Positions 62,546 through 64,000 of a stretch of 64,000 nt of DNA are shown here, piece after piece; within the stretch, counting starts at the first letter, position 1, and each line of letters opens with the position of its first letter. Below the pieces are notes generated by a model. That model worked only from the letters and a program-made list of their open reading frames with translations. It ran no database searches and was not told the DNA's origin. A program made the position numbers and the translations under genes. Origin of the DNA: Paracoccaceae bacterium (GTDB taxonomy: Bacteria; Pseudomonadota; Alphaproteobacteria; Rhodobacterales; Rhodobacteraceae); contig JABDLJ010000005.1 of NCBI GenBank assembly GCA_013003075.1, positions 39,268 to 103,267 on the forward strand. Direction: 5' to 3'.

Positions 62546-63568
62546 TCAGCTGCGCGGATCGAGAAGCTTGGAAAGCACCGTGTCCTTGGTGATCTGGCCG
62601 ATCAGATCGCCGTGCTCGACCACGCCCACCGGGCGGCCGGTGTGCCGGACCGTTTCCATGACGTCGCGGATATCGGTCTCGGGGCCCACGGTTTCGGGTG
62701 GCGTGGCGCTGGCCGGCTCCATCACGTCGCGGGCGCACAGAACGCCGAGCGGGTTCATCTCGGCCACGAAGTCGGCCACGTATTCGCTGGCGGGATCCGA
62801 GAAGATCTCGCGCGGGGTGCCGCATTGCACGATCCGCCCGCCTTCCATGATCGCGATGCGATTGCCCAGCTTGAAGGCCTCGTCGAGATCGTGGCTGACG
62901 AAGATGATCGTGCGGCCGAGGCTTTGCTGCAGTTCCAGAAGCTCGTCCTGCAGCCGGTTGCGGATCAGCGGATCGAGCGCCGAGAAGGGCTCGTCCATCA
63001 GAAGGATCGGCGCGTCGGTGACAAAGGCGCGGGCAAGGCCCACGCGCTGCTGCATGCCGCCCGAAAGCTCGCCCACCTTGCGATCGGCCCAGTCGGCCAG
63101 GCCCACCAGCGCAAGCTGCTCGTCGACCTTGGCGGTGCGGGCTGCCTTGTCCATGCCGCCAAGCTCGAGCCCCAGGCCGACATTTTCGCGCACGCTGCGC
63201 CAGGGCAGAAGGCCGAACTGCTGGAAGACCATCGCGATCTGGGACAGGCGCAGCTCGCGCAGGGTCTTGCGCGACGCGTTGGTGACCGAGATCTCGCGAT
63301 CATCGAGTTCGATCCGCACCTCGCCGCGGACCACGGGGTTGAGCCCGTTGACCGCGCGCAGAAGCGTGGATTTGCCCGAGCCCGACAGGCCCATCAGCAC
63401 CAGGATCTCGCCGCTGGAGACTTCCAGGCTGCAATCGTGCACGCCCAGCACCTGGCCGGTGGCTTTCTGGATCTCGGACCGCTCTTGGCCGGCATCCATC
63501 CGCGGCAGGGCCTCTTCGGGGCTGTTGCCGAAGACGATCGAGACATTGTCGAAAATCACCCGGGTCAT
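62546..63568 (-). CDS. proV: Glycine betaine/proline-type ABC transporter ATP-binding protein with CBS domain
   Basis: The 340-residue ATPase has a Walker A in MGLSGSGKSTLLRAVNGL, the signature ELSGGMQQRVGLARAF, a Walker B ILLMDEPFSALDPL and a switch His in FVSHDLDEAFKLG. The last 60 residues form a CBS-type segment (ASATPPETVGPETDIRDVME onward), as in ProV/OpuAA proteins that sense ionic strength. The expected cargo is betaine, choline or proline betaine. Its ATG overlaps the proW stop (ATGA). Confidence 0.9.
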   Translation of the reverse strand: MTRVIFDNVSIVFGNSPEEALPRMDAGQERSEIQKATGQVLGVHDCSLEVSSGEILVLMGLSGSGKSTLLRAVNGLNPVVRGEVRIELDDREISVTNASRKTLRELRLSQIAMVFQQFGLLPWRSVRENVGLGLELGGMDKAARTAKVDEQLALVGLADWADRKVGELSGGMQQRVGLARAFVTDAPILLMDEPFSALDPLIRNRLQDELLELQQSLGRTIIFVSHDLDEAFKLGNRIAIMEGGRIVQCGTPREIFSDPASEYVADFVAEMNPLGVLCARDVMEPASATPPETVGPETDIRDVMETVRHTGRPVGVVEHGDLIGQITKDTVLSKLLDPRS

Positions 63569-64000
63569 GAGCGATCCACCCGCAGCATCCGGTCGAGCAT
63601 GATCGCGACGACCACGATGATGAAGCCGCTTTCAAAGCCGAGCGAGGTGTTCACCTGGTTGAGCGCGCGCACCACCGGCACGCCCAGGCCGTCGGCGCCC
63701 ACCAGCGCCGCGATCACCACCATCGACAGCGACAGCATGATCGTCTGGTTGAGCCCGGCCATGATCTGCGGAAAGGCATAGGGCAGCTCGACCTTCCAGA
63801 GCGTTTGCGCCGGGGTGGCGCCGAAGGCCTCGGCGGCCTCCAGAAGCGGGGTCGGGGTCGAGGTGACGCCCAGATGCGTCAGGCGGATCGGCGCGGGCAG
63901 CACGAAGATCACCGTGGCGATCAGCCCCGGCACCATGCCGATGCCGAAGAACATGATCGCGGGGATCAGGTAGACGAAGGTCGGCAGCGTCTGCATCAGG
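63565..64000 (-). CDS. proW: ABC transporter permease (ProW type), 5' part beyond window
   Basis: The frame is open to the right edge, so only the C-terminal 144 residues are seen. They hold the permease signature with the EAA-like loop LEAAEAFGATPAQTLWKVELPYAFPQIMAGLNQ and further helices (IPAIMFFGIGMVPGLIATVI; GFIIVVVAIMLDRML). It is the membrane partner of the ATPase gene it overlaps. The substrate-binding protein gene is probably upstream, outside the window. Confidence 0.88.
   Translation of the reverse strand, partial: LMQTLPTFVYLIPAIMFFGIGMVPGLIATVIFVLPAPIRLTHLGVTSTPTPLLEAAEAFGATPAQTLWKVELPYAFPQIMAGLNQTIMLSLSMVVIAALVGADGLGVPVVRALNQVNTSLGFESGFIIVVVAIMLDRMLRVDRS

Noticed and set aside
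1-64000. CRISPR arrays, insertion sequences, prophage or integron features, tRNA genes
   Set aside because: No spaced direct repeats, transposase or integrase motifs, or tRNA-like cloverleaf with a TTCGA-type loop were recognised in any intergenic region read.

Overview
The window is a high-GC stretch with dense, short-spaced operons. Its gene content is that of a marine alphaproteobacterium of the Rhodobacteraceae (Roseobacter group). The strongest pointers are TRAP-based organosulfonate uptake and catabolism, a DUF2927 lipoprotein, the L33/GNAT/BI-1 neighbourhood and the style of the intergenic repeats. No insertion sequence, prophage, CRISPR array, tRNA or rRNA was found, so this looks like chromosome. 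The assignment to a group is inference; no species is claimed.

Left part (1-12.7 kb): a bacteriophytochrome histidine kinase runs off the left edge. A LacI-type regulator follows, divergent from an 11-gene plus-strand operon. That operon encodes a TRAP transporter (HpsKLM-like), HpsN, HpsO and HpsP for 2,3-dihydroxypropane-1-sulfonate (DHPS), a universal-stress protein, a two-subunit sulfopyruvate decarboxylase (ComD/ComE) and an FMN-dependent L-2-hydroxyacid dehydrogenase. Together they would take DHPS to sulfoacetaldehyde. The enzymes that release sulfite (for example Xsc) are not in the window.

12.7-23.3 kb, minus strand: a second TRAP system (TAXI receptor, fused permease, UspA protein) lies upstream of four enzymes transcribed the same way: a carbon-nitrogen hydrolase, an Orn/Lys/Arg decarboxylase, an ATP-grasp ligase and a C45/Ntn acyltransferase-hydrolase. 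This looks like an uncharacterised amine/amide pathway and is the best candidate here for an undescribed system. Next come a class III aminotransferase with a histone-like basic tail, its divergent cupin-type regulator and a fructokinase.

27-33.4 kb, minus strand: a membrane-stress cluster holds a zinc-ribbon membrane protein, an SPFH-GYF protein, a DUF2927 lipoprotein, TelA, an XpaC-like protein, a tiny coupled membrane ORF and TerC.

33.4-46.8 kb is mostly housekeeping: a pseudouridine synthase, tadA, UPF0173, a ceramidase-like protein, gatC-gatA, an amidase, rnpB, rpmG, two tandem GNATs, BI-1, DUF1127/LysR, a quinone oxidoreductase, an XRE regulator and a HisN-type phosphatase. 46.8-57.2 kb holds two purine-deaminase genes, each convergent with an SLC13/TrkA-C permease, and between them a DMT exporter, a YmdB-like phosphoesterase, 5-formyl-THF cyclo-ligase and mgtE. 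Interleaved perfect inverted repeats precede the first deaminase. 57.2-64 kb has a GAF histidine kinase with its receiver partner, YebC, an alpha/beta hydrolase, LysE, EamA and a ProVW-type ABC importer cut by the right edge.

Several genes use TTG or GTG starts, and stop/start overlaps (ATGA, GTGA, TGATG) are common. Function calls come from recognising protein families by eye; no database search was run.
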